Below, piece by piece: positions 18,975 to 27,034 of a stretch of DNA of 64,000 bases (its first letter is position 1; each line of letters opens with the position of its first letter). A model generated the notes under the pieces. The model was not told where the DNA came from. It was given only the letters and a program-made list of their open reading frames with translations, and searched no databases. A program made the position numbers and the translations under genes. Origin of the DNA: Pelosinus sp. (GTDB lineage Bacteria; Bacillota; Negativicutes; DSM-13327); assembly GCA_029239675.1 (NCBI GenBank), contig JARBUM010000006.1, forward strand, positions 79,671-143,670, read 5' to 3'.

Positions 18975-19616
18975 TTATTTAATTACCCCAATTTTGATTT
19001 CATGGCCAACTAAGTGATCATTAGGAAATTCCCAGTCAGTAAGAAATTTATACTTCTTAGCGTAAGGCTTAAATAACTCTAACACTTTTTCTTTATTGCC
19101 ATCCTTATGGTTATATATATCAGGTAAAATAGTGAGGTAAATTGACTTATCGCGTTCTTTTAAAAGTAAGGTCTGGTAAGTCAGCGTTACAGGTGTCCCA
19201 ATATCTACCAATTGATATAACTCCTCAACATCCGCATTATGCATGCGGATACAACCACCAGAGACAGGATACTCAATATCCCAATCTTTATTAGTACCAT
19301 GAATTCCATAAGCAGGACTAAATTCCATCCATCGACTGCCTAGAGGATTATCCGCTCCTGGGGGAACAGGTGTCTTATCCGAAAAACCCGAGCCAGGAAT
19401 CCATGTAGGATCTTTTTCTTTGTAGAATATCTTATAATTACCCACAGGGGTTCTTTCATAAGCAGTTCCAAGAGCAACTGGGTATTGTTTTAGCAGCTCA
19501 TCATTATCATACAGCCTTAATACTAGCTCAGGTATATTAAGGCGAATTTCAGGCGTGGCCCAAGCAGCGGATTGAAAGCAACTAAGTAACAGCGTGACTA
19601 TAATTAAGATTTTCAT
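18975..19616 (-). CDS. L,D-transpeptidase (YkuD domain), exported
   Basis: 213 aa with a signal peptide (MKILIIVTLLLSCFQSAAWA). The YkuD domain includes YPVALGTAYERTPVGNY and the catalytic motif HG(T)N...SGGCIRM, with His in YGIHGTNK and Cys in PVSGGCIRMHN. Such enzymes make 3-3 peptidoglycan cross-links or attach proteins to the wall. A C-terminal part of about 60 residues follows the domain. A second, different L,D-transpeptidase lies 1.2 kb to the right. Confidence 0.9.
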   Translation of the reverse strand: MKILIIVTLLLSCFQSAAWATPEIRLNIPELVLRLYDNDELLKQYPVALGTAYERTPVGNYKIFYKEKDPTWIPGSGFSDKTPVPPGADNPLGSRWMEFSPAYGIHGTNKDWDIEYPVSGGCIRMHNADVEELYQLVDIGTPVTLTYQTLLLKERDKSIYLTILPDIYNHKDGNKEKVLELFKPYAKKYKFLTDWEFPNDHLVGHEIKIGVIK

Positions 19617-19702
19617 TTAAATCCTCCTTTCAGGTAGCAGGATAACAAGTAAGCTAAAGCGAATATTGTGGTAATACATTCCTACAACAGGTGGTGACTT
19701 TA

Positions 19703-20716
19703 ATGTCCATAAGATATTGTAAACTTTGGTTTACTACTATATTAGTAGTACTTTTTCTGTCAAGTACTTCTGTTCTAGCAGCACAAGCTGAGCAACCAAG
19801 TACCGAAGGTCTCTTAGGTTCAGTGCAATCGGTTCTTGAAGAAAGACTTACCATATCCCCTGACGAGCAAATACATTCTGTTGAAGCTATCAGTAAAACA
19901 CAATATGATGAGGCTGGCTTTATTACTCACATCATTTGGTACAAGAATCAAATGATCTATCGTGAAAAAAGCAACCTTTATGATGCCGCTCACCGCTTTA
20001 TCGGCACAGCAAGCTATCAGCAAGACGGCTCTTTCCTACAGGACAGCGCCTACGATTATGACAAGCTAGGCCTATTGCGGCAAGTACGTTTTCTCAAACC
20101 TGACGGTTCTAATTTTCTAAAAAAAGTATTCCACTATACTCCGAAAGGGCTAGTGAGCCAACAGCTTCGTTTTGATTCCTCTGATACATTACAAGGACAA
20201 GATACCTTTGATTATACCACAAAAGGTAAACTTAGCGCCACTTACCATTATGATGCTAAAGGCGCACTCATTTCAAAAGAAACCTACGAATATGATAAGT
20301 CAGGCAATATCAACCAAGAATGTGTCTATGAGGGAGCAACTAACAAGTCTCCGCTAAAAACGATTCTCTACGATACTGAAGGCAGGAAAGTTTCCGAGAC
20401 CAATTATGCACCAAGTGGTGTTAAAACCCGTGAATTCCTCTGTGAGTACAATGCAGTTGGAAACAAAATTAAGCAAATCCACTATCGTGGTGATGGCACA
20501 AAGTATGCTGAAACACGATACAACGAGCGAGGCCTACCAAAAACATACCTAAACTATACGGCTGATGGCTTAGAGGAATGCAGTGAAGAATATCAATATG
20601 AATATGACGCAGTAGGCAACTGGATAAAGCAAACTGTTACTACCTGCCCTAATGAAAACAATCCACAACATGTTCGCCCCCTTGAAATTATCCAGCGCAC
20701 CATTCATTATTATTAG
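19703..20716 (+). CDS. Exported YD/RHS-repeat-like protein
   Basis: 337 aa. Signal peptide MSIRYCKLWFTTILVVLFL..ALA-type cleavage after SVLAAQA. The rest is a chain of about ten tandem units of the form YDxxGxLxxxxxYxxDG (for example YDKLGLLRQVRFLKPDG, YDAKGALISKETYEYDKSG), the YD repeat of RHS-type surface proteins. No C-terminal toxin domain. The ATG at 19703 has AGGTGG upstream. It is divergent from one L,D-transpeptidase and convergent with another, so a cell-envelope role is plausible but not shown. Confidence 0.65.
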   Translation: MSIRYCKLWFTTILVVLFLSSTSVLAAQAEQPSTEGLLGSVQSVLEERLTISPDEQIHSVEAISKTQYDEAGFITHIIWYKNQMIYREKSNLYDAAHRFIGTASYQQDGSFLQDSAYDYDKLGLLRQVRFLKPDGSNFLKKVFHYTPKGLVSQQLRFDSSDTLQGQDTFDYTTKGKLSATYHYDAKGALISKETYEYDKSGNINQECVYEGATNKSPLKTILYDTEGRKVSETNYAPSGVKTREFLCEYNAVGNKIKQIHYRGDGTKYAETRYNERGLPKTYLNYTADGLEECSEEYQYEYDAVGNWIKQTVTTCPNENNPQHVRPLEIIQRTIHYY

Positions 20717-20731
20717 TGTATGATCAAAGTG

Positions 20732-20776
20732 CCAAAAGGCTTCTGTCAAACATTGAGTTTGACAGAAGCCTTTTGG
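20732..20776. terminator. Bidirectional terminator
   Basis: Perfect 19-bp stem (CCAAAAGGCTTCTGTCAAA and its complement) with a seven-base loop between the convergent YD-repeat gene and L,D-transpeptidase gene. Confidence 0.85.
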
Positions 20777-20839
20777 GTTTCTCATTACGAACATTAACAA
20801 ACATTGATTATTTGCTGCCCTAGTACTATATAGTATCTT

Positions 20840-21460
20840 TTAGGCCACAATAATGACCGGAGTTCCATATTGAACCATCTTGTATAATTCCTCTAAATCT
20901 TTGTCCTGTAAAGCAAGACAGCCTTCAGTCCAATTTATCTTTTCTTTGGTTAAATCTTCCCGTCCTCCATGTATTCCAATCCACCCTCCAAGCGCAGTAT
21001 TCTGAGGAGGCTGTACTTTCTGATCATTTGCCGAGACAATCTCTTGATACTGGTTTAAACTAATAAGATTATTATCTATGCCTTTTTGAGCATGAGCTGG
21101 ATCAGGATAACTCAGCCCCATCCATTTCTGACCTAAGTAAGGATGATTATTTAACAGTTCTTTATCAGTAATAAAAAACTGTCCTTCTGGTGTACGATTA
21201 TCTCCTTGCCGTTGCTTATCACCTTGGGCGTTTACACCTGATACACATAAAAAACTTTTCAACGGTTTACCTTGATAAAATACTGTCATTTTATTAACAG
21301 ATTTCTCCACTAGTACAACCGTCTCTTGTTGTGCTGTAAGTTCTTGTAGTTCCTGTCCGTAGGCTGCTTCTACTACCGGAGCACTCAGCGAGAAACCACA
21401 AAATAGCATAATTGTACTAAAGACAATTAGCAAATTCCTATTCACTAATAAATACACCAA
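20840..21460 (-). CDS. L,D-transpeptidase (YkuD domain), exported
   Basis: About 206 aa with a hydrophobic signal sequence (NRNLLIVFSTIMLFCGFSLS) and a YkuD domain with catalytic motif IGIHGGRED and TEGCLALQD (Cys nucleophile). Unlike the neighbouring enzyme it has TEGC rather than SGGC and resembles the ErfK/YafK-like branch. The start is uncertain: TTG 21460, GTG 21457 and GTG 21445 are all possible and no strong ribosome binding site is seen. Confidence 0.8.
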   Translation of the reverse strand: MVYLLVNRNLLIVFSTIMLFCGFSLSAPVVEAAYGQELQELTAQQETVVLVEKSVNKMTVFYQGKPLKSFLCVSGVNAQGDKQRQGDNRTPEGQFFITDKELLNNHPYLGQKWMGLSYPDPAHAQKGIDNNLISLNQYQEIVSANDQKVQPPQNTALGGWIGIHGGREDLTKEKINWTEGCLALQDKDLEELYKMVQYGTPVIIVA

Positions 21461-21698
21461 CTTTTTTGTAAAGTATGACTTGATTCACGGGACTTAGTAC
21501 CCACTAGCTCCTATCATCACTAAGACAACTGAGATTTAAAAGTCCTAGGTCAGTGAATAAAATCAAGATTCTTATTCGCCAAATAATGTTATCTTCCTGC
21601 ATCTTTCCCATTATATTTTTTATCCATCAATTTCTTTTAATACTCTTTCTTTGAAATTTTACAATATATCATTTTTAGTATCGGGGTAAAGCTCAATT
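21461..21698. other. Intergenic stretch
   Basis: No gene or convincing terminator recognised. CCTAGG-centred and other short inverted repeats occur but nothing I can assign. Confidence 0.3.
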
Positions 21699-22154
21699 TC
21701 AGGCATTAACAACGCTACTAAACTTCAATTTTTTCTTAAATCCCTTATGAGTATCAGGACTATATCCTGCAGACTCATAAAACTTGCAAGCATCGATTCT
21801 AGAACTTTCTGTAACTAAGAGGATCTGACTACAATTGTTATGTACAGCGATTTTTTCCAGTTCAGCTATTAATGCCTTCCCCACGCCTTGGTTCCTGTAT
21901 TGATTATGAACAATCATATTTTCTAATACCATAAAAGGCTGACAAGTGCCGTATAACTCACCGCAGATCACCCCCATAACAGAGCCGATCAGTTCCTCAT
22001 TCTGAACAGCACTCAATACTACATGTGTATTTGTTTTGTCTAATTTATCAAACTGCTGATGCATTGCTTCAATACAAGAATCCTCATCCCAAAATTGCTT
22101 ATATAGCTTTGCTAATGCAGGAATGTCATCTACTATCATATCACGTATGATCAT
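21699..22154 (-). CDS. GNAT-family N-acetyltransferase
   Basis: 151 aa. Acetyl-CoA-binding motif A is RNQGVGKALIAELEKIA, preceded by MVLENMIVHNQ; the end has ACKFYESAGY, typical of GNATs. Substrate unknown. The ATG at 22154 is used because GGAGG lies nine bases upstream; the longer frame starts within that site. It lies 37 bases downstream of another GNAT gene on the same strand, likely one operon. Confidence 0.8.
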   Translation of the reverse strand: MIIRDMIVDDIPALAKLYKQFWDEDSCIEAMHQQFDKLDKTNTHVVLSAVQNEELIGSVMGVICGELYGTCQPFMVLENMIVHNQYRNQGVGKALIAELEKIAVHNNCSQILLVTESSRIDACKFYESAGYSPDTHKGFKKKLKFSSVVNA

Positions 22155-22191
22155 GTTTTCTGCCTCCAACTGGTCTTTACTAACAGGCTCA

Positions 22192-22686
22192 TTAAACTCC
22201 TCTTATATGTAACTCATAAAAGGATACCGTTCTGCCTTCAATATTGGAAGGTGATTCCTCTAAGTAACAGGCTCCTATTTTGTCATAAAAACCTTTTGCA
22301 TTAGGGTCAGATAAAATATATATTTTATCAATATACATTTCTCTGCATTTTTCTTTAAGGCTCGCAATTAATCTTGAGCCAATTCCTTTGCCTATATATT
22401 CAGGCAAGATAAAGATGTGTTCTAAACAAAATCCATTACTAATAATGATGTTACCTGCACTAATATCATTGTTTAATTCCACCAATGAAATATACCCAAT
22501 TACAAATCCCTTCACTTCTGCTACATAAACTACATTGTTTTTTATATATGCTGGACTAATTGTGAGCTCATCCTTCCATATCTCAAAATACTCATTGGGA
22601 TAATTCCAATATTGTTTTGATGCAAAGGATATATCTGTTAGAATTTTGCCTTCACTTGGTGAAGCTTCTCTAACCGACAAACTCAT
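22192..22686 (-). CDS. GNAT-family N-acetyltransferase
   Basis: 164 aa. N-terminal VREASPSEGKILTDISFASK and motif A HIFILPEYIGKGIGSRLIASL identify a GNAT; KGFYDKIGACYLEESPS is the usual C-terminal part. A strong AGGAGGG precedes the ATG. Probably cotranscribed with the GNAT gene just downstream. Substrate unknown. Confidence 0.82.
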   Translation of the reverse strand: MSLSVREASPSEGKILTDISFASKQYWNYPNEYFEIWKDELTISPAYIKNNVVYVAEVKGFVIGYISLVELNNDISAGNIIISNGFCLEHIFILPEYIGKGIGSRLIASLKEKCREMYIDKIYILSDPNAKGFYDKIGACYLEESPSNIEGRTVSFYELHIRGV

Positions 22687-22859
22687 TTTTATCCCTCCTA
22701 TATTTGTTAGAGAATTACTATCTCTAACAATTCTGTATTAGTTCGACTATTTCCACCTTTATCCTTTAATCATATCAGCATTACACCAACTCACTATCTG
22801 ATGCTCTAAGACCTCTCATATGCCCTAGTAAAAATTAAAACTAAGTTACTGGCTTATAC

Positions 22860-22890
22860 ATAAGTCCTGCACATCATGTGCAGGACTTAT
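22860..22890. terminator. Terminator-like hairpin after comB
   Basis: Perfect 15-base inverted arms (ATAAGTCCTGCACAT and complement) with a one-base centre, 15 bases after the comB stop. No T-run, so it may be a processing or stability hairpin. Confidence 0.45.
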
Positions 22891-22904
22891 ATGTTGAGGT
22901 ATTC

Positions 22905-23621
22905 TTATTGATTATCTAGTACAATCTTTCCCTCTATGTATTGAGGTACTATATTGAACTGGTCGGCATGCAAACAATACTCTACATCGTTCATGCGGTC
23001 TATATCGTATAATCGCTTGCCATTACGACTCTTAACAGCCATCGCAACTAGATTCTCCTTCGCAGCAGTATACATTAACATAGCGCCTTGGGCTGAGTCG
23101 GTCATAATTAGATCGTTTTCTGCTGTTAATAGCTGAACTAATAATCCTGCACAAAGAGTATCTTCTAGAGAAAAAAGCCCATCAGTTCCAGCACATACAA
23201 TTACAATATCTTTCCCATATTGTTTTGCCTGCCTGCAAACTGCCTTAGCATTCACAAATGAGCCAATTAGAGTACGATATGCTCCTTCTGTCGCCTTTAT
23301 AGCAATCGTACCATTCGTAGTTGTCATGACAATACTTCTATCCTTTACTGTGTCCTGACAAAATTCAAAAGGTGAATTCCCAAGATCGTAACCCTCAATT
23401 TTTATTGACTGTCTTTCACCTGCCAATAACACCGGTCCCATTTGGCTAGCTAGAGTACGTGCATCCTCAATAGATAAAGCGGGAGCAATCGCTTTGCACC
23501 CATTTGCAAGGCCAGTAACAATTGAAGTCGTTGCTCGGAATATATCTAAAACTATACAAACAGTATCAGAAAGATCCATAGCAGTAGTCTCTTTTGGTAA
23601 AAGTATAATATCAATCTTCAT
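22905..23621 (-). CDS. comB: 2-phosphosulfolactate phosphatase family protein (ComB)
   Basis: 238 aa, Mg-dependent acid phosphatase fold. In methanogens the enzyme converts phosphosulfolactate to sulfolactate for coenzyme M; in bacteria the role is often unclear. Family motifs: CIVLDIFRATTSIVTGLANG near the start, LLAGERQSIKIEGYDLGNSP and MTTTNGTIAIKA. The ATG has AAAGGAGAG upstream. It is preceded by a 60-codon frame 23 bases away that may be cotranscribed. No other coenzyme M or sulfolactate genes are nearby. Confidence 0.88.
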   Translation of the reverse strand: MKIDIILLPKETTAMDLSDTVCIVLDIFRATTSIVTGLANGCKAIAPALSIEDARTLASQMGPVLLAGERQSIKIEGYDLGNSPFEFCQDTVKDRSIVMTTTNGTIAIKATEGAYRTLIGSFVNAKAVCRQAKQYGKDIVIVCAGTDGLFSLEDTLCAGLLVQLLTAENDLIMTDSAQGAMLMYTAAKENLVAMAVKSRNGKRLYDIDRMNDVEYCLHADQFNIVPQYIEGKIVLDNQ

Positions 23622-23644
23622 TAATAAGTGTTCTCTCCTTTAGC

Positions 23645-23827
23645 TTAAGATGGTACAGACATGTCCCAAAACCATTGTTCTCTTGTTAGATCACTAAGTA
23701 TTAGTTTATCCTTTGCATCTCTTTTTAGCAACTCATCTTGTTTCGTATTATTAATAATTTGAGTGTTATTTTGCAATTTTTGTTTTACTGAAGTTCCTCT
23801 TTCACAATTGGGGGCTGATAGCTTCAT
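23645..23827 (-). CDS. Small hypothetical protein, aromatic C-terminus
   Basis: 60 aa from the ATG at 23827 with AAAGGAG about ten bases upstream. Charged, Lys/Asn/Gln-rich body and a distinctive end EQWFWDMSVPS. No signal peptide or family recognised. It ends 23 bases before comB, so the two look like an operon. The size and aromatic tail are compatible with a precursor peptide, but no modifying enzyme is adjacent. Confidence 0.4.
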   Translation of the reverse strand: MKLSAPNCERGTSVKQKLQNNTQIINNTKQDELLKRDAKDKLILSDLTREQWFWDMSVPS

Positions 23828-23974
23828 TAAACTCAAACTCCTTTCCTTTAATTAGACTCTAATCCCAAAGAAATATGGTGTACTCATTTAAAACCTGCTT
23901 TTGTCTTAATTGTAATCAATCTCTTTTTATTAGTGAAATACGTATTATGCATCTAGTGTATTTAGATATTAAAT

Positions 23975-24000
23975 AAAGCAAGCTTTAAATAGCTTGCTTT
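23975..24000. terminator. Terminator of the LysR gene
   Basis: AAAGCAAGCT and AGCTTGCTTT form a 10-bp stem with a six-base loop, followed on the minus strand by TATTTAAT, 17 bases after the LysR stop. Confidence 0.6.
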
Positions 24001-24016
24001 ACAGATGTTGTCTTGT

Positions 24017-24904
24017 TTATTCCTCTAGGCCATAATGGACTTTTGCAAATGTGATGAATTCACGGGCAGCATAAGATAAATATCTTCCCTTTTTCCAAAC
24101 TAAAGCCAATCGCAGCCATAATTGAGGGTCTGAAAATGGCCGGGAGGCAATGACCTTCATATCAAGACTTCTACATATCTTGCTTGGCAACAAAGCGATA
24201 CCTAAATTGTCTACTACCATTTGTGTCATCCATTCCCTTTGAGAGGTTTCCAGAATAATTTTAGGTGTAAAGCCAACTTGTTTACAGCCCTCTATGATCG
24301 TATCGTGTAAGTTGTAATCGGTACTATATAAAATAAATTGTTCGTTAACCAGCTTGCTATAATCGATAACATCATATTGGGTTAGCTTATTTTCCGGATG
24401 CATAATGACTTCGAGCCGATCTTGCTCAAACCAAATTTTTTCATAAAGATCATTTTCAGATGGTGTAAAGATACCAATGTCTAAAAGACCATCTTGAATA
24501 GAGGCTTCTACTTTCTTCGGCCCAAACTCATATAAATGAATATGAATATTGGGATATTCTTTCTTAAAGGAACTAAGTAAATGAGAAAAAGTAGTAATCG
24601 CAGTAATCTGGGGCAAACCAATGTATATTTTTCCTGATTGCATTTTCTTTAGTCCTCCGAGCTGGGAGGTAATATTTTGAAAAGACGATACAATTTGTTG
24701 TGCTTGCTGTAAAATTAATTCTCCTGCATCCGTTAATTCTACAGATTTCGTATCACGATAGAACAAAATGACTCCAAATTGGCTTTCCAATTCTTTAATT
24801 GCCCTACTAATAGATGGTTGGGAAATATACATCATTTCAGCAGCCTTACTAAAGTTTTTATGACGAGCCACTTCTATAAAACATTCAAGATTTCTTATGT
24901 CCAT
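24017..24904 (-). CDS. LysR-family transcriptional regulator
   Basis: 295 aa. N-terminal helix-turn-helix MDIRNLECFIEVARHKNFSK then ISQPSISRAIKELESQFG; C-terminal periplasmic-binding-like effector domain (from about 90, KIYIGLPQITAITTFSHLL). Resembles the CynR/CidR/GltC group but the effector cannot be named. It is divergent from a sensor kinase gene; a short palindrome lies between. Confidence 0.9.
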   Translation of the reverse strand: MDIRNLECFIEVARHKNFSKAAEMMYISQPSISRAIKELESQFGVILFYRDTKSVELTDAGELILQQAQQIVSSFQNITSQLGGLKKMQSGKIYIGLPQITAITTFSHLLSSFKKEYPNIHIHLYEFGPKKVEASIQDGLLDIGIFTPSENDLYEKIWFEQDRLEVIMHPENKLTQYDVIDYSKLVNEQFILYSTDYNLHDTIIEGCKQVGFTPKIILETSQREWMTQMVVDNLGIALLPSKICRSLDMKVIASRPFSDPQLWLRLALVWKKGRYLSYAAREFITFAKVHYGLEE

Positions 24905-24950
24905 AATTCTTCCTCCTGTTGTTTCTACTTTATAATTCTTATTTCCCCAT

Positions 24951-24967
24951 TGTTTTCACCGAAAACA
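24951..24967. promoter_or_regulatory. Candidate LysR operator
   Basis: TGTTTTC-ACC-GAAAACA: perfect seven-base arms containing the T-N11-A pattern preferred by LysR proteins, 47 bases upstream of the LysR ATG in the divergent region. Confidence 0.35.
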
Positions 24968-25136
24968 GTCTTCATTCACCCTTTAGCTCTATAATATCAA
25001 ATTTTTCAATTGTTTTTATTACATTATTAGTATGTATTGCTTTTTATTGGGAAAAATGTTAATTTAGGGAAGTGAGTTTGTATCTTATGAAGAACAAATA
25101 AGTTATATGTGCTACATAGCCATCATAGGAGTAATT

Positions 25137-26804
25137 ATGGATATTGTACGGTTATCATTAATTGGTTCACTAATTGGGACGGTTACGATAGTTTTAATCT
25201 ACATATATTTATATATTATATACCGTGAACGTTACATGGGTATATGGGCAATCAGTTGGCTTACCCTTCTATCACGGTATGTCCTTTTTGATTCAGGACT
25301 ACTTCCGTGGAAGCAATCCTTCTTCGGTTTGACCATATATCAATTAATAACTATTGTCAGTACTCTAATGTTTGTCTGGGGTACTCATCTCTTTATAAAC
25401 AAGCCCTTTAATAAATGGTGGCTATATGGCATTGCCTGCCTATCCATTGTAAGTACTACCTTAAATGTACTATGTTCATCCTTGATTTATAAATTACTGC
25501 TCCCCATCTTCACCTGTTGCTTCATTGGTATTTGGATCGGTTTAACTTTTATCCGCCACTTGAAACTGCAGGGAGTTGGCCGACTAATTACTGGCTATGC
25601 TTTTATTTTATGGAGTCTTCTCAGCTTAAGCATGCCTTTTGTATTCAATGACTCATGGTTCCCGCCTTGGGGTTATTCGCTTGGTGGAATATTACGCTTA
25701 GCGATTGCTATTGGTACTTTAATGGTATATTTTGAGACAACTAGAGCAAATTTAGTAGATAAAGAAACTCAATATCGCCTGTTAGCTGAAAATGCCATTG
25801 ATGTAATCTATTCATATCAAATACTTCCTGAAAAAAAAATCAAATATATAAGTCCCTCAATTTTTACAATTACTGGTTATTTATCTGAGGAATATTACGC
25901 TAATAATCAGCTAGTCTTAGATTTGATACATCCTGATGATAACTCTTTACTTAACGATTTTATTATTAATCTCCCCTACTCTATTAAATTGCCATTGACA
26001 TTGCGCCTGATTCGAAAAGATAAAACGCCCCTATGGGTTGAACAAAAATGTGTTCCTATCTATGATGAAGAAGGTCATCTCATAGCATTGCAAGGTATTA
26101 TTCGCGATATCACTTTGCGAATAAAGTTGGAACAAATGTCTTCCGTATTTGATCGGATGACTATGGTAGGCAGTATGGCTGCCACTGTTGCTCATGAAAT
26201 CAGAAATCCCATGACTACGGTGCGTGGTTACTTACAAGTGATAGGTAGAAAGCAAGAATATCTAAAAGATAAAGAAAAATTCAAATTAATGATTGAAGAA
26301 ATCGATCGAGCCAATTCCATAATCCGGGAATATCTTTCCTTATCCCGGGAAAAATTAGTTATTTTAAAACAATGCTCTTTAAATACTATTATCGAAGCAT
26401 TATTTCCCCTAATTCAAGCAGATGCCAATTCTTATAAAGTCTATGTGAATCTTTCTCTTACCTCGATACCCGAATTGTTATTAGATGAAAATGAATTTCG
26501 TCAATTACTGCTAAACCTTGTACGTAATAGTATCGAAGCCATGCCAAATGGCGGAGACTTGAATATTCGCACCTTCATGGAAGCTAACCAAGTTGTCTTG
26601 TCCATCACTGACCAAGGAGGAGGAATCCCCTCTCACGTGCTTAATAAATTAGGTACACCCTTTGTTACTACGAAAGATACGGGCACAGGTTTAGGCCTTC
26701 CTATCTGTTACCAAATAGCCCACAGGCACAATGCTACTATTAAAATCAATACAAGCCATGAAGGAACTACTTTTTTTGTGTACTTCAGTCAAAAATTATC
26801 ATAA
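25137..26804 (+). CDS. Membrane PAS-domain sensor histidine kinase
   Basis: 555 aa. About seven N-terminal membrane helices (residues 5-205), a PAS domain (about 215-340; YRLLAENAIDVIYSYQ, IQG-type PAC end LQGIIRDITLR), then a HisKA domain with phospho-accepting His in VAHEIRNPMTTVRGYLQ and a HATPase domain with N box LVRNSIEAMPNGG and G boxes DQGGGIPSHV and GTGLGLPI. The architecture resembles Bacillus sporulation-type kinases (KinB/KinD-like). No response regulator is adjacent, so it is an orphan. The ATG at 25137 has AGGAG upstream. Confidence 0.9.
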   Translation: MDIVRLSLIGSLIGTVTIVLIYIYLYIIYRERYMGIWAISWLTLLSRYVLFDSGLLPWKQSFFGLTIYQLITIVSTLMFVWGTHLFINKPFNKWWLYGIACLSIVSTTLNVLCSSLIYKLLLPIFTCCFIGIWIGLTFIRHLKLQGVGRLITGYAFILWSLLSLSMPFVFNDSWFPPWGYSLGGILRLAIAIGTLMVYFETTRANLVDKETQYRLLAENAIDVIYSYQILPEKKIKYISPSIFTITGYLSEEYYANNQLVLDLIHPDDNSLLNDFIINLPYSIKLPLTLRLIRKDKTPLWVEQKCVPIYDEEGHLIALQGIIRDITLRIKLEQMSSVFDRMTMVGSMAATVAHEIRNPMTTVRGYLQVIGRKQEYLKDKEKFKLMIEEIDRANSIIREYLSLSREKLVILKQCSLNTIIEALFPLIQADANSYKVYVNLSLTSIPELLLDENEFRQLLLNLVRNSIEAMPNGGDLNIRTFMEANQVVLSITDQGGGIPSHVLNKLGTPFVTTKDTGTGLGLPICYQIAHRHNATIKINTSHEGTTFFVYFSQKLS

Positions 26805-26817
26805 CCAATAAATTTTT

Positions 26818-26863
26818 CCCTTTTTCGGCGAGGAAACTACCTTCGCGAAAAAGGGCTTTTTTT
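26818..26863 (+). terminator. Terminator of the sensor kinase gene
   Basis: CCCTTTTTCG pairs with CGCGAAAAAGGG and is followed by TTTTTTT. Confidence 0.8.
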
Positions 26864-26931
26864 ATGCCACAATTATAGATATTTCTACCTTTAATTCTAT
26901 TTTTTTACATTTTTTACAAGGAATATAAATT

Positions 26932-27029
26932 TTCTCTCCGTATCCCTTAGGTAAGGGAGGTGATAGTTATGAGAACCTAGTCTTTTACTGAAGGGCTCTT
27001 GTATTAACTAACTATTATTGAAGGAGAGA
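26932..27029 (+). promoter_or_regulatory. Leader with a three-codon frame and long-range pairing
   Basis: A near-perfect ribosome binding site, AAGGGAGGTGAT, precedes ATG AGA ACC TAG (26969-26980), a Met-Arg-Thr frame. CCCTT (26943-26947) can pair with AAGGG inside that site. Separately, TCTCTCC (26933-26939) is complementary to GGAGAGA (27023-27029), the ribosome binding site of the next gene. The leader may regulate translation; prediction only. Confidence 0.35.
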
Positions 27030-27034
27030 TAAGT

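Noticed and set aside
22905..23621. Competence gene, from the name comB
   Set aside because: The sequence is the phosphosulfolactate phosphatase ComB of coenzyme M literature, unrelated to competence proteins of the same name.
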